DNA of 64,000 nucleotides from Streptomyces sp. NRRL F-5122 (GTDB lineage: Bacteria; Actinomycetota; Actinomycetes; Streptomycetales; Streptomycetaceae): NCBI RefSeq assembly GCF_001507435.1, contig NZ_LMWH01000001.1, forward strand, positions 1-64,000, read 5' to 3'. A program made the position numbers and the translations under genes. Below the pieces are notes generated by a model. It was not told the DNA's origin. It saw only the letters and a program-made list of their open reading frames with translations, and ran no database searches. Shown here in pieces: positions 19,801-28,300 of the stretch (position 1 is its first letter; every line of letters begins with the position of its first letter).

Positions 19801-20479
19801 GCACGCCCTCGAGTTCATCGGCGACGTGTTGGACATAGCGGCGCAGGACGGGCGAGAGGTAGGCATCGACGACAGCGGTGTCACCGCGCGGGACCAGCTT
19901 CATCAGGGGGCTGACCTCGCTGGAGAGCGAGATCTGCGGGAAGCCGATACGGTCGGCCAGCTCCCCGACGGCCTGCTCGTGGGCGGGGTGCAGATGACTG
20001 TGCATGCAGACCACGGCCAGGGCGCGGATCCCGTCGTCGTAGGCCTCCTGGAGCGGTCCCGAGAGGGCCTCGAGGTCCGGGGCGCGCAGGACGGTGCCGT
20101 CGGCCGCGATCCGCTCGTCGACCTCGACGACCCGGTCGTACAGCGGCTCGGGCAGTTCGATGGCGCGCGCGAAGATGTGCGGACGGTTCTGGTAGCCGAT
20201 CCGCAGGGCGTCCCCGAAGCCCCGGGTGATGACGAGGAGGGTGCGTTCGCCCGTGCGCTCCAGAAGCGCGTTGGTGGCCACGGTGGTGCCCATGCGCACG
20301 GCGTCGACGGGCCCGTCGTCCTGGAGGAGTTCGCGTACGCCCGCCACGGCCGCGTCGGCGTACCGGTGGGGATTGTCCGACAGGAGCTTGTGGGTGAGCA
20401 GACGGCCGTCGGGGCGCCGCGCGACGATGTCGGTGAAGGTACCGCCGCGGTCGACCCAGAACTGCCAGCCCGTGGTCAC
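16862..20479 (-). CDS. 5-oxoprolinase / hydantoinase A-B fusion
   Basis: This 1205-residue fusion is like eukaryotic OPLAH. The HyuA half (about residues 1-680) has the ATPase-like [11 protein letters not shown] and [17 protein letters not shown] motifs; the HyuB half starts near [17 protein letters not shown] and runs to the end. Members open 5-oxoproline or hydantoins with ATP; sequence alone does not separate these substrates. The GTG start at 20479 is preceded by AGAGACGGA. It has its own likely -10 (TATGAT) and is cut off from cvnC by a strong terminator, yet it overlaps cvnD. The gene therefore sits inside the conservon. A second, unrelated 5-oxoprolinase (pxpABC) lies 15 kb away. Confidence 0.92.
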   Translation of the reverse strand: MTTGWQFWVDRGGTFTDIVARRPDGRLLTHKLLSDNPHRYADAAVAGVRELLQDDGPVDAVRMGTTVATNALLERTGERTLLVITRGFGDALRIGYQNRPHIFARAIELPEPLYDRVVEVDERIAADGTVLRAPDLEALSGPLQEAYDDGIRALAVVCMHSHLHPAHEQAVGELADRIGFPQISLSSEVSPLMKLVPRGDTAVVDAYLSPVLRRYVQHVADELEGVRLMFMQSNGGLAEAGQFRGKDAILSGPAGGIVGMARMSQLAGFDRVIGFDMGGTSTDVSHFAGEYERVFTTQIAGVRLRAPMLDIHTVAAGGGSILHFDGSRYRVGPDSAGADPGPACYRGGGPLTVTDANVMLGRIQAAHFPRVFGPDGDQPLDEGIVRQRFAALAREIRERTGDDRTPEQVAEGYLQIAVANIANAVKRISVQKGHDITRYALTTFGGAGGQHACRVADSLGVRTVLVPPLAGVLSALGIGLADTTAMREQSVEAPLEAPSMPGILKTAGDLESAVRAELLAEDVPEERIRVVRRAQLRYDGTDTTLTVELTDPGTMRHAFEERHRATYSFTLDRPVVVEALSVEATGITDPPDLSALAPYEGGTAAPETVRLHTGGVRRDVPLHRREHLPPGETVTGPAIITEPSATTVVDEGWRAAATDDGHLVMERVAITESSDLGTRADPVLLEVFNNLFMSIAEQMGARLESTAQSVNIKERLDFSCALFDPEGNLVANAPHIPVHLGSMGTSVKEVVRRRAGRMRPGDTYAVNDPYHGGTHLPDVTVITPVFDTEGERILFHVASRGHHAEIGGIAPGSMPAHSHTIEEEGVLFDNWLLAEEGRFREEETFRLLTEASHPSRNPQTNLADLRAQIAANRKGVDEVGRMIENFGADVVQAYMKHVQDNAEEAVRRVIDALDEGEYAYETDSGAVIHVRVRVDRDKRSATVDFTGTSPQLATNFNAPFSVVDAAVLYVFRTLVADDIPLNDGCLRPLDIVVPAGSMLAPEHPAAVVAGNVETSQAVTGALYAALGVQAEGSGTMNNVTFGNERHQYYETVASGSGAGDGFPGASVVQTHMTNSRLTDPEVLEWRLPVLLDEFAVRYGSGGRGRWCGGDGAVRRIRFQEPMTVSTLSQHRRVPPYGMAGGTPGALGANRVERADGTVLRLEGSDSADVGPGDVLVVETPGGGGYGPPPCDPQRAGEDNDGPRAQ

Positions 20480-20561
20480 GTCCGTCTCTCCGATCCCACT
20501 GCCCGGAACCGTCGCCGCAGAGTGATCGGCGCACTGCGGTCGGTCCTCGACGACCCGTCAG

Positions 20562-20567
20562 ATCATA
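20562..20567 (-). promoter_or_regulatory. likely -10 element of the oxoprolinase-cvnD unit
   Basis: On the minus strand TATGAT sits 83 bases before the GTG start, after the terminator that follows cvnC. No good -35 is visible at the expected distance, so an activator or another sigma factor may be involved. Confidence 0.4.
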
Positions 20568-20631
20568 ACGGGCCGGGCAGACCCCCGCGGGCCCCACACG
20601 ACGCGAGCGGCCGTCGCCCCTCCCGTACGAG

Positions 20632-20666
20632 GGCTTCCGCGCGCTCGCCCGGAGCGCGCGGAAGCC
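20632..20666 (-). terminator. strong terminator after cvnC
   Basis: A perfect 15-bp stem (20632-20646 and 20652-20666, 5-base loop) begins 4 bp past the cvnC stop. It should end the cvnABC transcript before the oxoprolinase gene. Confidence 0.85.
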
Positions 20667-20670
20667 GGGG

Positions 20671-21066
20671 TCACAGAGCCCGCAGACCGCTGATCACATC
20701 ACGCAGGATGCTCTCGTCGACCAGTTCGGCAGGGGGCACGGGGCGCGTCACATGCACCAGGCCCTCGTCCGCCAGGTCACCGACGAGGACCCGCACCACA
20801 CCGACGGGAAGATCGAGTTCGGCGGCGATCTCGGCGACGGACTGGGGCGCGTCACGGCACAATTCCACGATGTCCACGTGCTCGGGGGACAGCGAGGGGT
20901 CCGGCTCGGGATCGTCCACATGCGGCTCCGTGACGACCACCGCGATCAGGTCGAGGCGGTGCTGGGCCGCATGGCTGGTGCGGCCGCGCGTCATGGCGTA
21001 CGGACGGACCACCGGCCCGGCCTCGTCGTCGAACCAGCGACTGCTTCCCTGATCGTCTCCGCTCAT
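20671..21066 (-). CDS. cvnC: conservon protein CvnC (DUF742)
   Basis: The 131-residue protein has the DUF742 pattern. The N-terminal block FDDEAGPVVRPYAMTRGRT is followed by a winged-helix-like C-terminal part (SVAEIAAELDLPVGVVRVLVGDL). In conservons it forms a membrane-associated complex with CvnA, B and D. It starts 9 bp after the cvnB stop on the same strand. A terminator follows at once. Confidence 0.95.
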   Translation of the reverse strand: MSGDDQGSSRWFDDEAGPVVRPYAMTRGRTSHAAQHRLDLIAVVVTEPHVDDPEPDPSLSPEHVDIVELCRDAPQSVAEIAAELDLPVGVVRVLVGDLADEGLVHVTRPVPPAELVDESILRDVISGLRAL

Positions 21067-21075
21067 GCCATCTCA

Positions 21076-21516
21076 CTACCCGCCCGAGGGCAGATCGGTG
21101 CGCGGCGCGGAGCCCAGATGTACGCCGACTCGCTTGACGAGGAGTGTCATCTCGTACGCCACCTGCCCGATGTCGGAGTCGGCGTCCGACAGGACGGCGA
21201 GGCAGCTGCCGTCGCCCGCCGCCGTCACGAAGAGGAACGCGTCGTCGAGTTCGACGATGGTCTGCCGGACACCGCCCGCGTCGAAGTTGCGGCCGACACC
21301 CTTGGCGAGGCTGTGGATTCCCGAGGCGACCGCGGCCAGGTGCTCGCTGTCCTCCCGGCTCAGCTCCTTGGAGACCCCTGTGGGCAGGCCGTCGCTCGAG
21401 AGCACGACCGCCTTGCGGATGCTGGCGACACGCTCCACCAGGTCGTCGAGGAGCCAGTTCAGCTCTCCCGACGTCTTTTGGGCGGCGTTGGGCCCTGCGG
21501 CCTTCGGTGCGGTCAT
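21076..21516 (-). CDS. cvnB: conservon protein CvnB (roadblock/LC7)
   Basis: The 146-residue protein is a single roadblock/LC7 domain (LNWLLDDLVERVASIRKAVVLSSDG, then a five-stranded sheet region). Proteins of this type often act as GTPase partners, which fits a link to CvnD. Its ATG overlaps the cvnA stop (ATGA at 21513-21516), indicating coupled translation. Confidence 0.95.
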   Translation of the reverse strand: MTAPKAAGPNAAQKTSGELNWLLDDLVERVASIRKAVVLSSDGLPTGVSKELSREDSEHLAAVASGIHSLAKGVGRNFDAGGVRQTIVELDDAFLFVTAAGDGSCLAVLSDADSDIGQVAYEMTLLVKRVGVHLGSAPRTDLPSGG

Positions 21517-24293
21517 CGACCGTCTCCCTTTGTCGTTCCTCGTGCTGAGCCGTCCAGGGCGTCGTCGCCCGCGTCGTTCTCCTCGCGGCCACGCTGCCAG
21601 CCCCGCTGCAGCGAGGCGAAACGGCTGCGGACCTCATCGGCGTCGCGCTCGACGGGACCCGCTCCGCTCGCGGTGCGGGACGCGTCTGCCGAGGCGCGCC
21701 GGTCGGGGCCCTCCTTCAACTGCGGGGCCAGACTGGCCTGCCGGACACGGCGGGGCAGCGCGACCGGACCTGGAGGAGCCGCTTCCGTCTCGGCCTCCTG
21801 GTGCGCGGCCGCCTCCCGCGGGCCGGCCTCCTGCCGGGTACGGCGGCGCTGGGGCAGGCCCGGGCTCTCCGAGCGCTCGCCTTGCGGGCGCCTGCTTCCT
21901 TCCGAGGGCTCCCGCAGATCCGAGGGACGCCCGGACTCCTGAGATCCCTCCGGCTCGTGGTCCGAGGGTCCACTGTCCTTGCCGGTCCTTGCGCGCCGCG
22001 GGCCCTGCTCCGTCACCGGGCGGCCGTGCGAGCTGACGAGCTTGGGGGTCCCGCGCCGGGGAAGCGGTACCGGCGCGCCCGGCCGGTCCACCTCGTCGGA
22101 GCGGGCCGGTTCGCGCCGGGTGTCGCGGGCCTGCTGGTGTTGTTCGCCCGGGGCCTGCGCGAGAGAGCGGCGGGAGCGGAAAAGGCCGCCGTCCCGGTCG
22201 TCGACGCCGTCCGGGAAGTCGTCGAGTTCGTCCAGGTCGACGGGCGCCTCCAGCTCCACCGGGCCGTCCAGGATCGATCCCGGAAGGCCGGGGAGCTTGA
22301 CCGGCACCGGCGACAGCACCGGGGCACCGGCCTCCGCGGCCCCGGCCTCCTTCTCGGGCAACGGCCGGTCGAGCCGGAAGCCGATTCCGTTGGTGTCGGG
22401 GATGTCCTCGGTCAGCAGGGTGTCGGGGATGAAGACGACGGCCGTGGTGCCGCCGTAGGGGGACGGCTGGAGGGAGACACGGACGTTCTGCCGCTGGGCG
22501 AGCCGGCTCACCACGAACAGGCCGAGCCGGTCGGTGTCGGAGAGTTCGAACTCGGGGGTCTCCGCGAGCCGGAGGTTGGCGTCCAGGAGCACTTCGGCCG
22601 CCATACCGAGGCCACGGTCGTGGATCTCCAGGGTGAACCCGTTGGCGACCCGTTCACCGAGCACCTGGACGGCGGTGTGGGGCGGCGAGAACACGGTGGC
22701 GTTCTCCAGGAGTTCGGCCACGAGGTGGGTGAGGTCGGCGACTGCGGGGCCGGTGACGGCGAAGCGGGGCAGCCGGCGCACCTCGATGCGCTCGTAGTCC
22801 TCGACCTCGGCGACGGCGGCGCGCACCACGTCCATGAGCTGGATCGGCTTGCGCCACTGCCGGGAGGGGGCGGCTCCGGAGAGGATGACCAGGCCCTCGG
22901 CGTGACGGCGCATACGCGTGGTCAGATGGTCGAGGCGGAACAGATCGGCGAGTTCCTCGGTGTCGTCGGTCCTGCGCTCCATGGTGTCGAGCAGGGTGAG
23001 CTGCTTGTGCAGCAGCACCTGACTGCGACGGGCCAGGTTGACGAAGACCTCCGAGACGCCGGCCCGCAGTTCGGCCTGTTTGACGGCGGCCTCGACGGCG
23101 GCACGCTGCAGGGTGTTGAGGGCCTGGCCGACCTCGCCGATCTCGTTCCTGTCGTACTCCAGCCGCGGGGCCTCGGTCTCCACGTCCACCTGTTCGCCCG
23201 CGGACAGGCGGCGCATCACGCTGGGCAGCCGCACCCCGGACGCCTCGTGCGCCTCCAGACGCAGCCGGCGCAGATCGCGGATGAGGCCACGGCCGATGCG
23301 CACGGACAGGAACAGCGAGACCAGTACGGCGAGGAGCCCGAGGACGCCCGCGACGGCCGCCTTGGCGATGACCCTCATGGCGAGCGGGTTGACGCGGTCC
23401 TGGTAGCGGTCCCCGGCCTGCCGGCTCATCGTGTCGAGCCGGCCGAGGACCTGGCCTGCGGCCTCGTCCCAGCTCTTGGCGGTCACCCCGTGCGGGGCGC
23501 CGGAGGTGCCGTTGACCACCGCCTGTTCGGCCACGCGCAGTGACGCGGTGTCGGCGTTCTTCCAGTAGCGCTGGAAGCGTCCGCTCTCCGACACGGGCAG
23601 CAGCGACAGGCTGACGTCGTACATCACGGCGCGCTGGGCGACCAGGTCGGAGACCTCATGGATCTCCTCGCGGGTGACCCGGCCGGCGACGAGCGCGGAC
23701 CCCAGGAGGGCGTCCTCGCGGGAGAGCAGCTCACGGGCGCGGGAGACATCGACGAGGGCACGGCCCTGCTTGTCCATCGTCACGTTGTCGAGGGCCTGCA
23801 GATTGGCCAGGAGGGTGAAACACGGGTCGACGAGGCGGTTGTAGAGATCGAGGGCCTGGGAACGCTTGACCGTGCCGTCCTCGACGCTGCGGCGCAGCGA
23901 CGCGATGCCGTCCAGGGCCTCCATGATCGAGGTGAGGCGCTCCGAGGAGCCCGCGTCCATGTCCTCGCGCAGGCCCCTGCTCTTGCTGTTGCGCCGGAGT
24001 TCGGCCACCGCCCTGTCCGTGGCCGCACGGCTGCGCCGCAGCGCGGTGAGGGCGTCCGAGGCGCGCGGGTCGGCGAGGTAGACGAGGGTCTGACGGCGCT
24101 CCTGCTGCAGGACGCGGACCGTGTCCTCGGTGGGGTAGCCGACCTTTTCGACGACGTTCGAGACGTCGAACAGCGCCTGGGCCTCACGACCCGTGAGCAC
24201 TGTGGCGAACGCCCAGATGGCGGTCAGTGACAGCAGCGGCACGAGAAGCAGCGCCACGATCTTCCGGCGGATGGAGTTCCCGCGAAAGCGCAT
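21513..24293 (-). CDS. cvnA: conservon sensor-like histidine kinase CvnA
   Basis: This 926-residue membrane protein has a first membrane helix at residues about 14-34, an extracytoplasmic nitrate/nitrite-sensor-like domain, a second helix near 312-332, a HAMP-like linker and an ATPase domain with N-box (LLENATVF) and G1 box (DRGLGM) near residues 530-560. The C-terminal 250 residues are a low-complexity charged and Pro-rich tail. I see no obvious phospho-acceptor His box, as is usual for CvnA proteins, which are thought to signal through B, C and D rather than a response regulator. ATG 24293 is the first codon of the conserved NSIRRKIVALLLVP start. Confidence 0.93.
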   Translation of the reverse strand: MRFRGNSIRRKIVALLLVPLLSLTAIWAFATVLTGREAQALFDVSNVVEKVGYPTEDTVRVLQQERRQTLVYLADPRASDALTALRRSRAATDRAVAELRRNSKSRGLREDMDAGSSERLTSIMEALDGIASLRRSVEDGTVKRSQALDLYNRLVDPCFTLLANLQALDNVTMDKQGRALVDVSRARELLSREDALLGSALVAGRVTREEIHEVSDLVAQRAVMYDVSLSLLPVSESGRFQRYWKNADTASLRVAEQAVVNGTSGAPHGVTAKSWDEAAGQVLGRLDTMSRQAGDRYQDRVNPLAMRVIAKAAVAGVLGLLAVLVSLFLSVRIGRGLIRDLRRLRLEAHEASGVRLPSVMRRLSAGEQVDVETEAPRLEYDRNEIGEVGQALNTLQRAAVEAAVKQAELRAGVSEVFVNLARRSQVLLHKQLTLLDTMERRTDDTEELADLFRLDHLTTRMRRHAEGLVILSGAAPSRQWRKPIQLMDVVRAAVAEVEDYERIEVRRLPRFAVTGPAVADLTHLVAELLENATVFSPPHTAVQVLGERVANGFTLEIHDRGLGMAAEVLLDANLRLAETPEFELSDTDRLGLFVVSRLAQRQNVRVSLQPSPYGGTTAVVFIPDTLLTEDIPDTNGIGFRLDRPLPEKEAGAAEAGAPVLSPVPVKLPGLPGSILDGPVELEAPVDLDELDDFPDGVDDRDGGLFRSRRSLAQAPGEQHQQARDTRREPARSDEVDRPGAPVPLPRRGTPKLVSSHGRPVTEQGPRRARTGKDSGPSDHEPEGSQESGRPSDLREPSEGSRRPQGERSESPGLPQRRRTRQEAGPREAAAHQEAETEAAPPGPVALPRRVRQASLAPQLKEGPDRRASADASRTASGAGPVERDADEVRSRFASLQRGWQRGREENDAGDDALDGSARGTTKGDGR

Positions 24294-24690
24294 GGCCTCC
24301 CCCAGCTCGACCCCCAGGCCCGGGGGTACACGTGTACGTCAACAAACGGCGCGAGCCTACTACCGACACACCCGTATCTCGAAGGCCGGGAGGAGCGCAC
24401 AACGCCCCCGGCACCGACGCGACATGGGTAGTTGTCCCGTCATTACGGGAGATTGCCTCCCCGAAACGGGACGGCACAGTCCGGATCGGGGCGGGAACAC
24501 GGGGCCCTTGGCCGGATTCTTTCGCCCGCGGGGAATCTTCGCGGATCGCCGATCGTCTCCCCCTACGGGAAACGGGGGCGGTTTCGACCGCAGGCGCCGC
24601 ATGCCGCACTCAGGTGGCGTAAAGCTGCGCAAGCCGGGCAACCAGTGGGGGGCCGGAGTCGTCTGACACTCCGGCGGAGGTCTGCGGGCG
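24294..24690. promoter_or_regulatory. 397-bp divergent control region of cvnA and a membrane gene
   Basis: No gene is visible. The perfect 12-bp palindrome GTACACGTGTAC (24326-24337) lies 32 bp before cvnA. Farther out the motif ACGGGA recurs, including the inverted pair TCCCGT-CATT-ACGGGA near 24440. These are candidate operators for the conservon; no regulator is assigned. Confidence 0.45.
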
Positions 24691-25290
24691 GTGGGGAGTG
24701 ACGAGTTGATGGGCACGGCGAAGCGATGTGAGACACCGGGAAGGGGCGCCGGGGCGTCCACGGCGGCGCGAGGGGCGGCTCAAGCACCGGATCACGGCAT
24801 TCCGGCGGATGCGGACCCCGGCATATCGCAGCGGCGCGAGCCGGACGGCGGGTGGGGCACCGCCATGGACGAGGAAGTGCGGTACGAAATCGGGTATCGC
24901 CGCCCCCTGTGGGTCGAGGAGCCCGCGCGCCGGCGTCGGCTGCCGGACCCCGTGCGCACCTCGGCGGTGCGGGCGATGCTGATCATCTCGGTGACACTGA
25001 TCGAGGCGGTGATCGCCTTCCTGTGCACGATGGCCGGCTCCTGGCTGGCCTTCCCCATGGTCCTCAGCAGCGTGGCCGGCACGGTGGTGGCGACCTGGGG
25101 CGTGCTCGACGTCTGGATCACGCGCCAGGTCTGGAACCAGCGCCATGGTGTGGTGTCGGCACCCAGCAGCACGGCCCGTGCCGTGCGCCGCGAACGCCGA
25201 GCGGCCCGGCGCCAGGCGCGGACCGCGGAGCAGCGACAGGAGCGGATACGCCGGCAGGGCGGCACCGGGCGGCAGTTGTCACATCCGTGA
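24691..25290 (+). CDS. small integral membrane protein, unknown function
   Basis: I do not recognise the family. The protein has 199 residues: a polar, low-complexity N-terminus of about 85 residues, two membrane helices joined by a short turn (AMLIISVTLIEAVIAFLCTM and FPMVLSSVAGTVVATWGVL), and a basic C-terminal tail rich in Arg and Gln. GTG 24691 has a GGAGG site at 24676-24680 with 10-base spacing. An internal ATG at 24865 lacks such a site but would begin close to the conserved-looking core. It is divergent from cvnA and convergent with the SMC gene. Confidence 0.75.
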   Translation: MGSDELMGTAKRCETPGRGAGASTAARGAAQAPDHGIPADADPGISQRREPDGGWGTAMDEEVRYEIGYRRPLWVEEPARRRRLPDPVRTSAVRAMLIISVTLIEAVIAFLCTMAGSWLAFPMVLSSVAGTVVATWGVLDVWITRQVWNQRHGVVSAPSSTARAVRRERRAARRQARTAEQRQERIRRQGGTGRQLSHP

Positions 25291-25291
25291 C

Positions 25292-25336
25292 GGCGTGGGG
25301 GCGGCGCCCGCGACACGCGGTGCCGCGCCCCACGCC
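25292..25336. terminator. terminator between the membrane gene and the SMC gene
   Basis: Arms of about 17 bases (25292-25308 and 25319-25336) pair imperfectly in the 51-bp gap between two converging genes. Confidence 0.6.
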
Positions 25337-25341
25337 CCTTC

Positions 25342-28300
25342 CTACGGGACGTCCACGGCCGGTCGCTTGAACATCCGGGTCGCCGTGATCTCGCTGTGCA
25401 CCGCCTCGTCGGCACTGGGCTGCTGCGGCAGCCCGGGCCGAAGATGCTCCTCCACCCGGATGTACTTCAGTCCTGCCCGCAGGTCTGCGTCATTGCGCAG
25501 CCGGATGACCAGCGGGAACTCGGCGAGTGCGGTCGTGTCGAACAGCCCGGTGGTGTAGAGGAGCTGGACGCCGAGCGCGTCCGAGACGGCGCGCTGGAGC
25601 TCCAGCAGATAGGTCGCGTTGGCGCGTCCGATGGGATTGTCCAGGAACAGCGTGCCCGCGTGGCGGTGCCTGTCGCGGCCACGGTCGTTGCTGCGCAGTG
25701 CCGCCATGGTGCAGTACAGCGCGATGGCCGCGGTGAGCAGCTGGCCGCCCGAGAACACGTCACCCATCTGCCCGACGGGGACACGTTCGGCACGCAGCAC
25801 GGCGTCCGGCTTGAGGATCTCGACGGCGACGCCCCTCGGCTGGAGGGCCGCGCCGACCCCCCGCAGGAGCAGCGACATGCCGTCCCGCCTGAGGTCGGAG
25901 TTCTTCCTGACGGCCGCGCGGGTCGCCTCGTCGATGACCTCGCCGAGCCGTTCGGTGAGCGTGGCCTGGTCGGGCTCCTCGAACCGGATGCGCAGGAACT
26001 CCTGCCCGGACCACTCGCCGAGTCCCTCGGGCAGCCGGGAGAGCCGCTGCGCCGAGCGGAGTGTGGCGAGCGCCGACTCCACGAGTCCCCGCAGCCGGTC
26101 CACGATCGAGTCGCGGTTGCGCTCCAGTTGGGCCAGCTCGTCCGTGAGCACACGCAGCCGGGGTGCGAAGGCGTCCGCCCACCGCTGTGCGTGCTCCGGC
26201 AGCGCCGACGCGGGCAATTCCCGGATCTGCTGCCGGGCCGGGGTGCGGACCTGCTCGTAGCGGGTGGAGTTGGCATGCCGGACGAGCACGTCGGAGGCCT
26301 CGCGCACGGCCGACTCCGCCGAGGACAGGTCAGTTGCGCAGCCGCGCAGCGACCGGCGGTTCTCGGCGGCGGACAGGCGGGCCTCCTCGAGGCTGCCCGG
26401 GTAGGGCTCCGGCTCCTGCTGCTCCTCCTCGGCCGCGTGCTCACGCAGCAGATCGCGGAGCATCGCCGCGATCTCGTCGAAGCCGCCCGCGGCGTCCTCG
26501 GCCGCGCGGTGGGCGTCCAGCAGCTCGGCATGGGCCTCGCGGGCCCGGCCGAGTGCCTCCACGCGGGAGGCGAGTTCCGATGTGGCCGTGCGCAGCAGGG
26601 ACTGTGCGTGCTCGGTGTCCCGGGGGGCCATCTCCTCGGGCAGCTCGGTGTGGGCCTCGCCGTTCTCGGGAGCGTGCCGCTCGGCCTCGCCGCGCAGCCG
26701 GCCGAGCTGCTCGCTCGCCGTCGACATCCGCGTCTCCAGCAGTTGCACCAGTTCCTCGGCGCGCGTGGCGGCGGCCTGCCGGGACGGGCCGTCCGAGCCG
26801 TCCGGGGACTGGAGGAGCTGTTCCGCGCGTGAACGGACCTTGTTGCTGAGCCGGTCCAGTTCGGCGAGTGCGGCGGAGTCGTCGCTCTCGGCGCGCGCCT
26901 GTTCGGCCCTCAGGTCGGCACCGACGCCGACCTTTTCGTACACCTGGGAGGCGGCGCGGTAGGCCTCGCGGAGCGCGGGCAGGGACGCCTTCGGCGCGTC
27001 GGCGTCGTCCGCCGGTACGTCGTCGGGGGCGCCGGCGATCTCCGCGCGCTCGGCCCGCAGTGCACGCGCGGTGCGGCGGGCGTCGTCGGCGGCGCGCTGG
27101 GCGGCCCTGCGGTCCTCGTCGGCGGCCCGGGCGCGCTCCAGGCGGGACTGGGCACGAGCCTCCGATTCGACGGCCTCGTCGGCCAGTTCCCGCAGCGCTG
27201 CCTGCCACCCCGCCCGCTCCCGCAGCCGGAAGGCGAGGCCGGCGAGCGCATCGGCGGCGCGCCGCGCCCGCTGCGCGGACTCCTGGCGCTCGTCGCGCAC
27301 CTGGGCGGCCTCGGCCGCGACCTCGTCGGCCTCGGCACGGACGGTGCGCGCCTCGGTCAGCTCGGCCTCGGCCTCCTCGGCGAAGGCGCGCGCGTCCCGG
27401 GCGGCCGCGGCGAGTTCGGTCAGGCGGCCCGCTGGGCAGCCGGTGCGCCAGGACGCCAGTCTGGCGGTCAGCTCGCGGTCCTTGCCGAGGCGGGCCGCGA
27501 GGGCCCGGATCTCCTCGTCCCGCTCGGTGGCCCGGGCACGCAGTGCCTGCCGCTCCTCGTCGGCCGCGTGCTCGTCGTGCATGGCCGGATTCGGCGGCAC
27601 GAGGAAGACTCCGCCGTCGCCCTCGTCGAGGGCGGGGGTCGGGGCGAGCAGCGCGGCCGCGGTGCCGACGGCGACGGCGGAACGCGGCAGCAGAGCCGCG
27701 TCGCTCAGCGCGTCACGGGCCCGGGCGTGGGTGTCCGGGTCGGTGATGATCACTCCGTCGACCAGTTCGGGACGGGCGGCCAGCACGCGCGCGTGGTCGG
27801 CGGGGTCGACCGCCTGCGCGAGGTAGCGCCAGCCCGGGAGCGCCGGGATGCCGTGTTCACCGAGGAACTCGACGGTCGCCAGCACGTCCGGGCCCGGGGG
27901 CAGCAGTCCACCGTCACCGAGGGCACCGAGGATGCGCGCGTCGTCCGCCGCGGCGGTGCGCATCTCGAAGAGCTGACGCTCGGCGGAGGTGACGGTGTCG
28001 TCGAGCAGCTCGCGCAGTTCGTCGGCGAAGCGGTCCAACTCCTCGGCGGTGAGGGATCCGCCCTCCGCGGCGCTGTCCGCCGCGCGCGTCTCCTCGTCGC
28101 GGCGCGGCCGGGGGACCCTGGCCCCGCCGGTTCCGGACAGGCTCAGCAGTTCCGACAGCCGCTCCTCCGCCGCCAGCGCCCGGGCGGTGCTCTGCTCGGC
28201 CTCGTATGCCCGCTCGGCGGCCGTGGCCGCGTCGGCGGACCGGGCGGCCGTCAGTTCCGCGCGCGATTCCGCGGACGCCGCCTCGCGGGCGTGCTCGGAC

